Numbered from the stretch's first letter, positions 8,421-17,448 are shown. The stretch: 46,700 nt of DNA from Nostoc linckia FACHB-104 (GCF_014696615.1 NZ_JACJQJ010000066.1:1-46700); one strand, 5' to 3'. The notes: generated by a model from the letters alone, not told the origin. Translations and numbers: made by a program.

Positions 8421-9098
8421 ATGACACAACTTGCAGCAGAGAAGAAATTGCTCACCATTTTGGTCATTGACGATCATGAATCAGTGTTAGGTGGAACAGT
8501 CGATGTACTGAAAAAAAAATATGCTAGTGCAAAATTTATTACTGCAATCAATGCTAAGAACGCTCTCGAGCAGATGATGATATCACAGGCAGATCTTGTA
8601 GTGATGGATCTATCAATGCCAGAATACCCCGGAGCAACAGCACGTCCTGATACAGGAATTCAACTTCTAAGGAATCTGATGAAATCTTATCCGCATTTAG
8701 ATATTGTTGTTCAAAGCGCCCATGCTAGAACTCTAGTCAGAATTAGACCAGAGATTGATAGTCATAAAGGTGGCTTTACAGTTGCAGATAAAAGCCTTTC
8801 TACCCAAGAAATGTTAACTAGAGTTGACTGGGCATTACAGGGATTAACTCATACTAAAGATATCAAAGGTATCAATTCAGGATTAGAGGTGAAACCAGAA
8901 TGGCTGAAGGTACTGACTTTAGCATTTGAAGAAGGTTTACAAGATAAAACGATCGCAGAAAGAATGTGTATGTCTGAACGCATGGTGCGTCATTACTGGA
9001 ATAAGCTACAAGATGCTTTAGATGTTTACCCAGAAGAAGGTAAAAATATCCGCATTCAAACGGAAATGAAAGCTCGACATGAAGGGTTAATTGATTGA
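8421..9098 (+). CDS. NarL/LuxR-type response regulator
   Basis: 225 residues. The ATG at 8421 is preferred over the GTG at 8412 because GAGGTG lies 6 bases upstream of it. The receiver domain (about 10-145) has the acidic pair Asp17-Asp18, phospho-acceptor Asp63 in VVMDLSMP and the conserved Lys in VADKSLS. The C-terminal helix-turn-helix (about 160-210, EEGLQDKTIAERMCMSERMV) is of the GerE/LuxR class. It should bind DNA after phosphorylation, probably by the CHASE2 kinase encoded 500 bases downstream. Nearby candidate targets are the precursor/exporter operon or this signalling set itself; this is inferred from position only. Confidence 0.85.
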   Translation: MTQLAAEKKLLTILVIDDHESVLGGTVDVLKKKYASAKFITAINAKNALEQMMISQADLVVMDLSMPEYPGATARPDTGIQLLRNLMKSYPHLDIVVQSAHARTLVRIRPEIDSHKGGFTVADKSLSTQEMLTRVDWALQGLTHTKDIKGINSGLEVKPEWLKVLTLAFEEGLQDKTIAERMCMSERMVRHYWNKLQDALDVYPEEGKNIRIQTEMKARHEGLID

Positions 9099-9149
9099 CC
9101 ATAGTCAAGCTTTATTAGGTGCTGCTTCTGTGAATTATCAAATATTTAG

Positions 9150-9214
9150 TTCGTAATGACACAAGTATTAAGGCAAAATTAATTACACAATTTATTAGAC
9201 AATGTCATTGCGAA
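9150..9214. repeat. Inverted-repeat element with TTCGTAATGACA arms
   Basis: TTCGTAATGACA at 9150-9161 and TGTCATTGCGAA at 9203-9214 are inverted repeats with one mismatch around 41 bp of AT-rich DNA. The same GTCATTGCGA / TCGTAATGAC arms form the inner palindrome of the element at 1687-1816. The rest of 9099-9597 shows no gene. Confidence 0.5.
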
Positions 9215-9597
9215 TACAACAAAGTGAAACTTTCCCATTAGCCTTTGGCGTTCCCGCAGAGTAAGCTGTTTTGTTGAAGGAAAATACTTTCAGCAAACAG
9301 CTAATACTCTTGGGGAAGACCAAGGGCGATCGCATTGAATGTAAATATTTTTTTCTAATTACTTCTAAGGCTCAAATCCATTGCTAACAGGGGCAACACT
9401 TAGATATAAAATTAAATCAGGATTTGAGTAAATCCCCATATTTAAGGTTGACTATTGCTTAGGTCTTATTTGTAACCGTAAGCAAATTGAAGTTAGGAAA
9501 ATTTAATATGCATTTGTTAATAATGATTAATTTTTGAATAATGATGAATTATTATCAGTGATTTGTATTTAATAACTAAAGACTAGGAAACTGGTTT

Positions 9598-11481
9598 ATG
9601 CAGCCTGGAATTTGGAGAAGAATCAAAGAGGAAATCTCCATTTGGCGTGTAGGAACGCTACCCGGGATTGTAGTACTTTGTCTGGTGATTATTGTTCGTC
9701 TGACTGGTGCAATGCAATCTTTAGAGTGGCTAGTGTTTGATAGTTTCCTCCGTCTACGTCCTGTGGAATCTACAGATGAACGAATTGTAATTGTTGGTAT
9801 TAATGAAGATGATATCCATGATTTTGGATATCCAATTCCAGATCAAGAAATGGCAAGTCTGTTAAAAAAATTGCAGGCTTATGCTCCTCGAGCTATCGGT
9901 GTTGATGTTGTTAGAGATATACCAGTTGAGCCAGGCTCTGCTGAACTATCCAGCACATTTCAACAACATAAAAATTTAATTGGGATTGAAAAAGCATTAC
10001 CTGTAACAATCGATCCACCACCATATTTACCTGACGCACAAATCGGTTTTGTAGATCAAATCCCAGATGCGGATGGTAAATTAAGACGCAGCCTACTAGG
10101 AACAATTACACCAAAAGGATACAAATTTGCTTTATCTCTGAAGTTAGCACAGATGTATTTAGCTGATGAAGGCATTCAGTTAAAACATGGAGTAGGCGAT
10201 CGCAATCCAATCTGGGTTGGTAATATTCAACTTCCCCGTGTCTACAGCAACTCTGGCGGATATGTGCGAACAGACGCAGGTGGATTTCAGGTATTACTCA
10301 ACTTTCGTAGTGGCCAAGAACGATTTAGAACAATGACTCTTGGCGATATTAAAGCAGGAAAATTCCAGCCTGATTGGATACGCGATCGCATTGTAATTAT
10401 CGGCATGACAGCCCCTAGTGCGAAAGACTTTACCACGACTTCTGCTATTCCGTCGGCACAATTTGCACCACCAGGCCAAGTTTATGGCGTAGAAATTCAT
10501 GCTCATGCTGTTAGCCAAATTATCAGCGCAGTTCTCAATTCTCGACCCCTATTAAAGACTTGGGAAGATGAATGGGAATATCTTTGGATTATTGCTTGGG
10601 GTTTTTTAGGAATTGCTCACGCTAGGCTAACTAAATTACCTTTGCTTAATCTTGTAACCATTGCTTTTGCTAGCTTTATTCTTGTTCTTGTAGCTTATGT
10701 ATTTTTAATTTTGGGTTGGTGGATTCCTCTAGCACCAGCCATAATTATTTATACTTTTAATTCTCTAGGTCTCACCGCTTTATATCAATATGAACAAACT
10801 CTAAAAGCAGAAATTAATGCCCATTATACGATGATTGAACGCACATTTGAAACAATTCATAATGGGCCTCTACAAACTCTAGCTAAAGTATTAAAACTAG
10901 TTAAAGAACAGAGCTTACCGGCAGATCAATTACTACCTGAAATTGAAAAAGAACTAGAAAAATTAAATCACGATTTGCGGGGAATTTATGAATTCTTGCA
11001 ACGAGAACCTGTAAATCAGGATAAAAGTTTATATTTAGGACAAGGGCTAGTCATCAATTTACATGATCCTATCCACCAGATTCTTTATCAAGTTTACAGC
11101 TATACTTTAGAGCGAGACTTTCCCTGCTTTAAAACCATCAGAGTTAAAATCCGCACATTTGAACCTATCGAAGAGAAGGGATTGAGTATTGAACAAAAAA
11201 GAGGACTCTGCCGATTTTTAGAAGAAGCATTGTGTAATGTTGGCAAACACGCTGCCGGAGTCACCCGTCTAGAAGTTAATTGTTCTTCATCTGAAGGCTG
11301 GCACACGTTAAGTATTATCGATGATGCATTAGCTATTAGTTCTTATAAAGAAGGTAGAGGAACACAACAATTTAGAAATTTAGCTCGACAACTTAAAGGT
11401 AAGTTTCGGCGGGTTTCTCTGTCTCCTAGAGGTACCCTTTGTGAACTTTCTTGGCCAGCTAGCAAGTTTTGGTTCTATTAA
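9598..11481 (+). CDS. CHASE2-domain sensor histidine kinase
   Basis: 627 residues. After one membrane span (about 20-40) comes a periplasmic CHASE2 sensory domain (about 45-320, containing ERIVIVGINEDDI and IGVDVVRD). Three closely spaced membrane spans follow at about 330-400. The cytoplasmic part has a HisKA_3-like helix with His421 in FETIHNGPLQTL, then an ATPase region with an N-box-like EEALCNVGKHA at about 542-552. The G1 box is degenerate (IIDDALAISS instead of DNG.G), so ATP binding may be atypical. It is probably the partner of the response regulator at 8421. The ligand is unknown. Confidence 0.85.
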   Translation: MQPGIWRRIKEEISIWRVGTLPGIVVLCLVIIVRLTGAMQSLEWLVFDSFLRLRPVESTDERIVIVGINEDDIHDFGYPIPDQEMASLLKKLQAYAPRAIGVDVVRDIPVEPGSAELSSTFQQHKNLIGIEKALPVTIDPPPYLPDAQIGFVDQIPDADGKLRRSLLGTITPKGYKFALSLKLAQMYLADEGIQLKHGVGDRNPIWVGNIQLPRVYSNSGGYVRTDAGGFQVLLNFRSGQERFRTMTLGDIKAGKFQPDWIRDRIVIIGMTAPSAKDFTTTSAIPSAQFAPPGQVYGVEIHAHAVSQIISAVLNSRPLLKTWEDEWEYLWIIAWGFLGIAHARLTKLPLLNLVTIAFASFILVLVAYVFLILGWWIPLAPAIIIYTFNSLGLTALYQYEQTLKAEINAHYTMIERTFETIHNGPLQTLAKVLKLVKEQSLPADQLLPEIEKELEKLNHDLRGIYEFLQREPVNQDKSLYLGQGLVINLHDPIHQILYQVYSYTLERDFPCFKTIRVKIRTFEPIEEKGLSIEQKRGLCRFLEEALCNVGKHAAGVTRLEVNCSSSEGWHTLSIIDDALAISSYKEGRGTQQFRNLARQLKGKFRRVSLSPRGTLCELSWPASKFWFY

Positions 11482-11510
11482 TAATTTAAATTTATATCAC
11501 TCTTGCCCCA

Positions 11511-11533
11511 TTTGAGAACTGGAGCTTCTCAAA
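11511..11533 (+). terminator. Hairpin after the CHASE2 kinase
   Basis: TTTGAGAA, a 7-base loop and TTCTCAAA form a perfect 8-bp stem 29 bases after the stop codon. No T-run follows, so it is only a possible terminator. Confidence 0.45.
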
Positions 11534-12401
11534 AGAAATAATTAATAGTATTAGATTTTACATTAAAATAGATTATAAAAGACTCAGGTTACAAACTACC
11601 CGATGTTATAGTTTATATTTCTTATTTGTGAATTTAGTTGTACAGTCTCGACAGTAAAAGCGTTTGAAATTTATGTTTACACTCCTGTAAAGCATTTAAT
11701 AATTCGATGTTTTTAATTATATAGTTTGCTTATCCTACCTTAGTAAGTAACCTCAAAAAGAAACTGGTATAATTTATATGAGATAATTTGTTGCTATGAC
11801 TTAAATAAAAATTAGTCAAATTATGGCTTGTATACTCTATCACCTAAAATAATTTACATTTTCTATAAATTTGATTACATAAAAACTCTATATCTAATGA
11901 TAGATGCTTTTATATGTTTGGATATGTATACTGGAGGGGGCTTAAGCCAAATTATATCTACATAGGGTCAAAGCCATTTGCTGACACAAATACAGATGGA
12001 GCGAATTCTAAGATTAAGATATTCCGTTCATTTATAACAATTAGGTAGTTTTCTATCAGAGAATAGAATTAATAAATTACCAATTTTTAAATTACCTTTT
12101 GGGTGCAGACTACAGATAAATACAGATTCAGTGCAATATTCCTAGCTTTCACTTATAAATGATGGTTGGGGTTAATTACCGTGAAATTAAAGGTAAAAAT
12201 TAAGTTTAGCAATTAAGCACTGAACTGTTAATAAGTAGGCTAGATTTAACCCAACTATGTAAAATTTTATAGGGAGAAAGGAGAACTCTTTTCCCTTGAC
12301 TCTTCTAAAAATAGTCATGTGCGATCGCTAACCTACTTATTCATACATAATTTGTCAAAAGTTTTTTGATAATTTCCCCGTGCAATGCCGGAGGCTTAAC
12401 A
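11534..12401. other. AT-rich intergenic stretch without visible genes
   Basis: About 870 bases with no frame of convincing coding character on either strand. There is one GCGATCGC site near 12322, a GGAGGGGGCTTAAGCC block near 11935 with no start codon after it, and a purine-rich GGGAGAAAGGAGAA block near 12270. No RNA gene was recognised. Confidence 0.4.
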
Positions 12402-12572
12402 ATGATGAATTATATGAAGTGGCTTTTGCACCGATTTTTTATCATGCAGTTTTTCACAACTTTTGTTTTGAGTCTGACATTATGTTTCGCTATAGCTACA
12501 CTAGCGGAATATTACTCATTGCCACCGCAAAAAGCCCCTATTAGTTATACTGACTCATCAGGTGTGAGATAA
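12402..12572 (+). CDS. Small membrane protein, unrecognised
   Basis: A 56-residue frame beginning MMNYMKWLLHRFF. The start is well marked, with GGAGG at 12390-12394, 7 bases before the ATG. One hydrophobic stretch (about residues 12-35) should span the membrane, preceded by a basic segment and followed by a polar tail (PPQKAPISYTDSSGVR). It stands alone between the CHASE2 kinase and the convergent tsaB gene. I do not recognise the family; the strong ribosome-binding site is the main evidence. Confidence 0.5.
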   Translation: MMNYMKWLLHRFFIMQFFTTFVLSLTLCFAIATLAEYYSLPPQKAPISYTDSSGVR

Positions 12573-12640
12573 TTAGCGATAAATTTCGGTTATCCCGATT
12601 TAAACAATAGACTGCTTGCAGAAGTCGGGAAAAGGAGAAG

Positions 12641-12670
12641 GGGGAAAGGTTTTGTATTTTCCCTTTCCCC
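12641..12670. terminator. Hairpin between convergent genes
   Basis: GGGGAAAGG and CCTTTCCCC form a perfect 9-bp stem with a T-rich loop. It lies between the small plus-strand gene and tsaB on the minus strand, where a shared terminator would be expected. Confidence 0.5.
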
Positions 12671-12691
12671 ATCTATTACCCTAATTTTTGT

Positions 12692-13348
12692 TCAAGTTTC
12701 TACTGGATGCTGTCCATAGTAAGGTAAAGCCTCAGACCAATGCGGACGCTTTGCTTGTTCCCAGTCTAGATAAGCTAGTTCCAAAATATTAGTGACTGTT
12801 GCTGCTAACGCAGATTTTGCTTCCATTAATTGATAATTTGTCTGCCAATTTGCTAAAGTTTCTTGCCATGCTTCAGGTGTAAAAACGCTATCTGGTAACA
12901 ATGTTGTGAGATTTAAGCTATCAGCTTGAGGTTGATAAATAGCACCAAAAACTTGACCTCGCTGAGCCGGCATTTGAATAGCGATCGCATCTGTTTGAGC
13001 AATACTATCTTTTACACTCCAAGCAACTGCGGCTAAAGTAGATACTGCAAAGACAGGAATCTCTAACTGTTGTCCTAATGTCCGTGTTAAAACTACACCA
13101 ATCCTTGTACCTGTAAAACCACCAGGGCCTTTAGCCACTGCCAAAAAGCCTATATCTGACCAAGTTTGTGGCTGAATAAATTCCACTAAGTATTGATGTA
13201 CAAAACTGGACAAATCACGCCCTAAGTTCCATACTTGAGAGCGATTATCACCAGCAAAATTATTAATTGCTAATCCTAATTCAGGGGTTGTAGTGTGCAG
13301 TGCTAAACCGTATTTTGTGACTGCAAAGTTTTCTAGTTCAGTAGTCAA
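12692..13348 (-). CDS. tsaB: tRNA threonylcarbamoyladenosine biosynthesis protein TsaB
   Basis: 218 residues, typical for TsaB. The actin-like ATPase fold signature is seen in YGLALHTTTPELGLAI near the N-terminus and in the family motif AKGPGGFTGTRIG at about residues 73-85. TsaB is the non-catalytic scaffold that, with TsaD and TsaE, transfers threonylcarbamoyl to A37 of ANN-decoding tRNAs in the cytoplasm. The partner genes are not in this window. It is transcribed on the minus strand, with ycf34 upstream on the same strand about 415 bases away, so probably from its own promoter. Confidence 0.9.
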   Translation of the reverse strand: MTTELENFAVTKYGLALHTTTPELGLAINNFAGDNRSQVWNLGRDLSSFVHQYLVEFIQPQTWSDIGFLAVAKGPGGFTGTRIGVVLTRTLGQQLEIPVFAVSTLAAVAWSVKDSIAQTDAIAIQMPAQRGQVFGAIYQPQADSLNLTTLLPDSVFTPEAWQETLANWQTNYQLMEAKSALAATVTNILELAYLDWEQAKRPHWSEALPYYGQHPVET

Positions 13349-13393
13349 AATTAAGTTAAGTGGGGTTAAAGGTCAAGAGACAGAGAGACGGAG

Positions 13394-13413
13394 AGACACG
13401 ATTCATCGCGTCT
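13394..13413. repeat. Short palindromic repeat AGACACGATT...
   Basis: AGACACGATTCATCGCGTCT is a near-perfect palindrome. A sister copy, AGACACGATTAATCGCATCT, lies at 32771-32790. The 13349-13763 region otherwise shows only purine-rich low-complexity DNA and AT-rich DNA upstream of tsaB. Confidence 0.5.
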
Positions 13414-13763
13414 GTACAAGAGTCAAGGGTTGAAGATTCATTAGTATAATCAGTTAGTATGCTAATTATTTCAGATGTGATGATAATTCACACCTAAAAT
13501 TAGGGGTACAATAACTTGCGCCCCTAACATAAATTTGACCCTAGACTCTTTTTGAAATTTCTATGTTTTATAACTTTAGAAAAAAGAGTATTGCAAAGTC
13601 AACAAAATTTTAATTTGAAATTCTCACTACACATCAGCAAGTGGCTAGAATATCAAGACACTTTTTCTCATCACTCAATTTTAAATCTTGCTCAAATTCT
13701 AGCTAATATCAAAAACTCTAAAAATCCTAAATTCAAAACTTTTGAATTTGAGCATAGCACCAA

Positions 13764-14012
13764 TTACGTTGGTACTAATTCGCCTGGACGCAATTTCGCC
13801 CACTTACCAGTTTCTTGCTTAAAGCTGAGACAACCAACTACATCCCATTCCATTTCAATCACATCCTCTTGTGTGCGGATGTTGACATTGATTGAAGGCT
13901 CATTAGGATCAAAAGTGGGTGTTTCAGTTAAATGGGGCTGTTGGTGCTGGGTTTCGACGGCATGATATGTTAAACATCGGTCTACATAGTGGCAGTTGAC
14001 GCAAATACACAT
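13764..14012 (-). CDS. ycf34: Ycf34 family iron-sulfur protein
   Basis: 82 residues beginning MCICVNCHYVDRC. The clustered Cys residues (C2, C4, C7, C13) and the following YHAVETQHQQPHLT are characteristic of Ycf34, found in cyanobacteria and red-algal plastids. In Synechocystis it has been linked to an Fe-S cluster and photosynthetic electron transport. The C-terminal half contains IEMEWDVVGCLSF. It is transcribed divergently from the CCA-transferase gene, whose ATG is 87 bases away. Confidence 0.9.
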   Translation of the reverse strand: MCICVNCHYVDRCLTYHAVETQHQQPHLTETPTFDPNEPSINVNIRTQEDVIEMEWDVVGCLSFKQETGKWAKLRPGELVPT

Positions 14013-14099
14013 AATAGAACCAACTCCAGGAACCTTTATTGTTAATCTAGCTTAAGACAAACTTATATTCATTAGTTGCTAGGTTGATTTTTATTAAAC

Positions 14100-15374
14100 A
14101 TGGATAATTCAGTTTCTTCTACTCTAGCTCCCGAAACTTGGCCTTTTAGCCTATCATTACTGCCACAACCAGCATATATGGTAGGTGGTGCGGTGAGGGA
14201 TGCGCTTTTAGGTAGAAGTCGTGAATACCTAGATTTAGATTTTGTCATCCCTACTGATGCGGTGAAAGTCGCACGAGCGATCGCTCAACATTATCAAGCT
14301 GGTTTTGTCTTACTCGATCCCCAACGCCAAATTGCCCGTGTCGTCTTTCCTAAGGCTACAGTTGATATTGCCCAACAGGAAGGAGCAACTTTAGAAACCG
14401 ATTTACACAGAAGGGATTTTACAGTTAATGCGATCGCCTACGATCCCCATAACCAAGAACTTATTGACCCCCTACAAGGTTTGGCTGATTTAGAGAAGCG
14501 TGTTTTACGCATGATCTCACCAGCTAATTTACAAGACGATCCTTTAAGATTAATGCGCGCCTACCGCCAAGCTGCCCAACTGGGTTTTACTATCGAACCC
14601 GCTACACAACAAGCAATTCGTTCTTTGGCTGCACACATCACTACAGTAGCCGCAGAACGCGTGAGGGTAGAAGTCGGCTATTTATTGGCTATCGCTCAAG
14701 GAACGGATGCGATCGCTATGGCTTGGAAAGATGGTGTATTAGCACCTTTCTTTAAAAACGCTACAGATGAAAGCTTTGCTAAAATCGCTGCTGTAGATAC
14801 AGCCGCCACTTACATAGCAAAAAATTGGCAGCCTTTAGGGGTGGAACTACAAGAGTACATCCGCGACACCATTAAAACTACACACTTAGGTATCGCCAAA
14901 CTTGCTTGTCTAGTCCACCCCAATCCCGAAGCTGCGGAAATGGAGTTATTGCAACTAACCTACAGCCGTGCTGAAATTCACTCTGTCATTACAGCCCTGA
15001 GACTGATCCCGAGGCTAAAAGTCACAAATATGTCTTTGAGAGAACAATATTTTTTCTTTCAGGAAGCAGGTAATGTATTTAGTACTGCTGTAGCGTTGGC
15101 CCTAGCTTGTGATAATCTGGTAGGGGCGATGTCTAGGGATAAACCACTTAGCGTTTACGCACCTTTGATCAGCCGCTACCTAAACCCTGATGACCTGGTC
15201 GCTCATCCCTCTCCAATCGTGAGTGGGAAGGAGATTATTATAGCACTAAATCTCTCACCTTCGCCATTAATTGGGAAAATTCTTACAGAAATTGCGATCG
15301 CCCAAGCTGAAGGAAAAGTCTCTACACCACAAGAGGCGATCGCACTTGCCCAGCAAATATTTACTAATTTGTAA
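14100..15374 (+). CDS. cca: CCA tRNA nucleotidyltransferase (class II)
   Basis: 424 residues. The N-terminal nucleotidyltransferase head has VGGAVRD at about 28-34 and the metal-binding pair Asp45/Asp47 in YLDLDFVI. Motif B is RRDFTVNAIAYD at about 103-114. The nucleotide-recognition motif DDPLRLMRAYRQAAQLGF follows at about 140-158, then the AAERVRVE motif. It should add or repair the 3' CCA of tRNAs in the cytoplasm. Some cyanobacteria split CC- and A-adding activities between two proteins, and which type this is cannot be settled by eye. Confidence 0.9.
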   Translation: MDNSVSSTLAPETWPFSLSLLPQPAYMVGGAVRDALLGRSREYLDLDFVIPTDAVKVARAIAQHYQAGFVLLDPQRQIARVVFPKATVDIAQQEGATLETDLHRRDFTVNAIAYDPHNQELIDPLQGLADLEKRVLRMISPANLQDDPLRLMRAYRQAAQLGFTIEPATQQAIRSLAAHITTVAAERVRVEVGYLLAIAQGTDAIAMAWKDGVLAPFFKNATDESFAKIAAVDTAATYIAKNWQPLGVELQEYIRDTIKTTHLGIAKLACLVHPNPEAAEMELLQLTYSRAEIHSVITALRLIPRLKVTNMSLREQYFFFQEAGNVFSTAVALALACDNLVGAMSRDKPLSVYAPLISRYLNPDDLVAHPSPIVSGKEIIIALNLSPSPLIGKILTEIAIAQAEGKVSTPQEAIALAQQIFTNL

Positions 15375-15392
15375 TTCGTAGTTGCTAAAAGT

Positions 15393-16262
15393 TTAGGGTA
15401 AATAGCGATTCATCCTTACCCAATCTTGAGTTGAGCCAAAGTTAGGATTTTCAGTACTGTTATTAGTACCATATATTTGCCCTTGACGATTGATCCAATA
15501 GTAGTTGTAGTTGTTTGGTAACTCGACGGTTGGATAACCGTAAGGGTTTGTCCAAGTTGTGACATTACCCAGATTTTCACGAAACTGGAAGTTTTGACGG
15601 TCTAGAGATTCATTTCGTGGACGGCTGACTTCGTCCCAAGTCCGTTGAGACCATTCGCGGTATTCCCGATATCTTTGCCCTTCAGTCTGCGAAATCTCTA
15701 GATTTTGCGCCATGATTCCTTGCATTCCAAAAGCTGCCCCATTGGTTGCTGAAACCTGAGATGCTACCTGTGGCAACCATGAAGCATAATTAGCCCATTG
15801 TGATTGATGCGATGCAGCACAAGTCATCACCATAGTACAGATGTTGTAACTATATGCCACGCTGCATTGGGCTAGACCTTGACAGGGAATACCATTGGAG
15901 AAGTATGTGCAATCAAATTCATAAGCCACTGAACATCCAGCAATTGGCTGCGCTGGACGGGGTTGACCAATCCGCAGGTCGTAAGGTTGCATTGCTAACA
16001 ACTTTTCATAAACAAACTGCCAAGGATTGTAGTTTACAGGTAGTCCCGAATTTCCCACCATAATTATCAAAGCAGCATTGTCTGGAGAAACCAGAACAAC
16101 GGCAAACTGACCATCCTCAACCACTCGCCAATGATTTGGTACTACATAGTTGAAATAATTTCCCCGCCAGATTGACAGCGAACTAGGGTTAGGAAAAGAA
16201 GACTGATTGTAGTTGTTGTACATTGACTTGGTGGCCAAGGAGAAAACTAATACTGAATACAT
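15393..16262 (-). CDS. Conserved cyanobacterial protein of unknown function
   Basis: Up to 289 residues. The start may be the ATG at 16262 or the internal ATG at 16223 (MYNNYNQS), and neither has a clear ribosome-binding site. The N-terminal half contains YVVPNHWRVVEDGQFAVVLV and several Cys (GCSVAYEFDC, PCQGLAQC), resembling a compact globular domain. The C-terminal part is Asn/Tyr-rich (PNNYNYYWINRQGQIYG). There is no membrane span or obvious signal peptide. It lies 32 bases downstream of the zinc-ribbon gene on the same strand and is probably co-transcribed with it. I do not recognise a function. Confidence 0.7.
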   Translation of the reverse strand: MYSVLVFSLATKSMYNNYNQSSFPNPSSLSIWRGNYFNYVVPNHWRVVEDGQFAVVLVSPDNAALIIMVGNSGLPVNYNPWQFVYEKLLAMQPYDLRIGQPRPAQPIAGCSVAYEFDCTYFSNGIPCQGLAQCSVAYSYNICTMVMTCAASHQSQWANYASWLPQVASQVSATNGAAFGMQGIMAQNLEISQTEGQRYREYREWSQRTWDEVSRPRNESLDRQNFQFRENLGNVTTWTNPYGYPTVELPNNYNYYWINRQGQIYGTNNSTENPNFGSTQDWVRMNRYLP

Positions 16263-16294
16263 GTTGAGAATTGGTTTTTACGCACTCTCCTTGC

Positions 16295-16510
16295 TCAATC
16301 TTCAACAAAAAGCTGCACATTATGGCAATTAAGGCATTTACGGGCGTGTAGCTTTTCGCCTTCTCCCCAAACAGCATCTAACGCACGGAAATATACCCAA
16401 GTACTTGGTGATTCGCCTACAGTGCGACCCCAAACAAAATTTTGTGAACCACAGATAAAACAGGGTTTTTCTTGCGGACTAAAATTTTGTGGATTGTCTA
16501 TGTTGTTCAT
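16295..16510 (-). CDS. Small zinc-ribbon protein
   Basis: 71 residues with two CxxC knuckles, CFIC near residue 17 and CLNC near residue 60, separated by about 40 residues. This is the layout of a zinc ribbon. The middle part contains WGRTVGESPSTWVYFRALD. It could be a nucleic-acid-binding or regulatory protein. It is first in a likely two-gene unit with the 289-residue protein. Function unknown. Confidence 0.7.
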   Translation of the reverse strand: MNNIDNPQNFSPQEKPCFICGSQNFVWGRTVGESPSTWVYFRALDAVWGEGEKLHARKCLNCHNVQLFVED

Positions 16511-16533
16511 GGGTTGTGTCTAAAAATTAGTGA

Positions 16534-16564
16534 GTGCGATCGCTTTGATAAAGAGCGATCGCAC
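16534..16564 (-). terminator. HIP1-containing hairpin downstream of recR
   Basis: GTGCGATCGCT and AGCGATCGCAC form a perfect 11-bp stem made of two HIP1 octamers. On the minus strand it is followed by TCACTAATTTTTAG, a short T-run. It lies between the end of recR and the start of the zinc-ribbon gene, so it may end the recR transcript. Confidence 0.5.
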
Positions 16565-16697
16565 CATTACACTTTCTATTTTTTCTCTGTACGAGACACT
16601 AAACACAAACACAGGAATTTTACGGGGGCGCTCCACTTTCCACCAGAGTTCACAGCGTAGCCCCAAAAGAGTAGATTTTTGTTGGCGAAAACTGCTG

Positions 16698-17294
16698 CTA
16701 ATCTAATTCTCTGCGGCCTTCCAAGGCTCTAGCCAAAGTTACCTCGTCAGCGTACTCCAAATCACCGCCCACAGGCAACCCAAAGGCAATCCGCGTCACC
16801 TTTGTGAAAGGTTTCAATAGCTGACCTATATATAATGTTGTGGTTTCCCCTTCTACACTGGGACTGATTGCCAAAATTACTTCCTGGGGTTTTTGTTGAC
16901 TTACTCGCCGCACCAAAGCCTGAACAGTTAACTGTTCTGGGCCAATTCCATCCATTGGCGAAATCACCCCACCTAGAACGTGATACTTACCTTTGTACTC
17001 GCGGGTTTTTTCCAGTGCAATCACATCACGAGAATCTGCTACCACACATATAGTATTGATATCGCGGTTAGGGTTGCGGCAGATTTCACAAACTGGTTCA
17101 GCAGATAAATGAAAGCAGACAGAACACAAGCCCACCTGTTTTTTAGCATCAATCAGAGCTTGTGCCAAAGCCTCTACTTCTGTTTCTGGTCGCTTCAAAA
17201 TATGCAAAGCCAAGCGTTGGGCAGACTTAGGCCCCACTCCTGGTAGGCGTTGCAATTGCTCAATTAACCGTGCTAAAGGACGTGCGTAAACCGT
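16698..17294 (-). CDS. recR: Recombination mediator RecR, apparently with an ACG start
   Basis: About 198 residues. [17 protein letters not shown] is the helix-hairpin-helix, CSVC...CEIC the zinc finger, and the Toprim domain contains [13 protein letters not shown] and ends [17 protein letters not shown]. RecR with RecO/RecF loads RecA at gaps. No ATG precedes the conserved N-terminus. The first standard start is TTG at 17255, which would delete the conserved [12 protein letters not shown] segment. The codon aligned with the initiator Met of other RecR proteins (for example MQYPEPISKLI in Bacillus) is ACG at 17292-17294, with GGAGAT at 17301-17306, GGAG 8 bases upstream. Either a non-standard start or a start-codon mutation is implied. 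Confidence 0.85.
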   Translation of the reverse strand, partial: TVYARPLARLIEQLQRLPGVGPKSAQRLALHILKRPETEVEALAQALIDAKKQVGLCSVCFHLSAEPVCEICRNPNRDINTICVVADSRDVIALEKTREYKGKYHVLGGVISPMDGIGPEQLTVQALVRRVSQQKPQEVILAISPSVEGETTTLYIGQLLKPFTKVTRIAFGLPVGGDLEYADEVTLARALEGRRELD

Positions 17295-17351
17295 AGCTTT
17301 ATCTCCAGAATGTTTTACCTTAACTATGATGACATTCTTAGGAGATTTTGG

Positions 17352-17408
17352 ATGAACAATTGCCCAAATTGCGTAGATGCAGAGCAGCTTATCGTAGACA
17401 TCACCTAA
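17352..17408 (+). CDS. Putative 18-residue peptide [18 protein letters not shown]
   Basis: A tiny frame with a textbook ribosome-binding site (AGGAG at 17340-17344, 7 bases before the ATG), a CxxC motif and, 40 bases after its stop, a strong plus-strand terminator. It lies opposite the region upstream of recR and overlaps no other plus-strand gene. It could encode a small peptide, be the coding part of a short RNA, or be accidental. The terminator without any other plus-strand gene is the reason for listing it. Confidence 0.3.
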   Translation: MNNCPNCVDAEQLIVDIT

Positions 17409-17448
17409 TTCCCATATATTTATATTGCAGTAATTGTATTATTTGTTG

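Noticed and set aside
13552-13965. Plus-strand frame of 137 codons
   Set aside because: Its second half is antisense to ycf34, a recognised conserved gene, and the rest is AT-rich without family features.
17295-17440. Open frame in phase upstream of recR as a real N-terminal extension
   Set aside because: It contains no standard start codon, has no resemblance to RecR, and a ribosome-binding site lies just before the family's usual start position.
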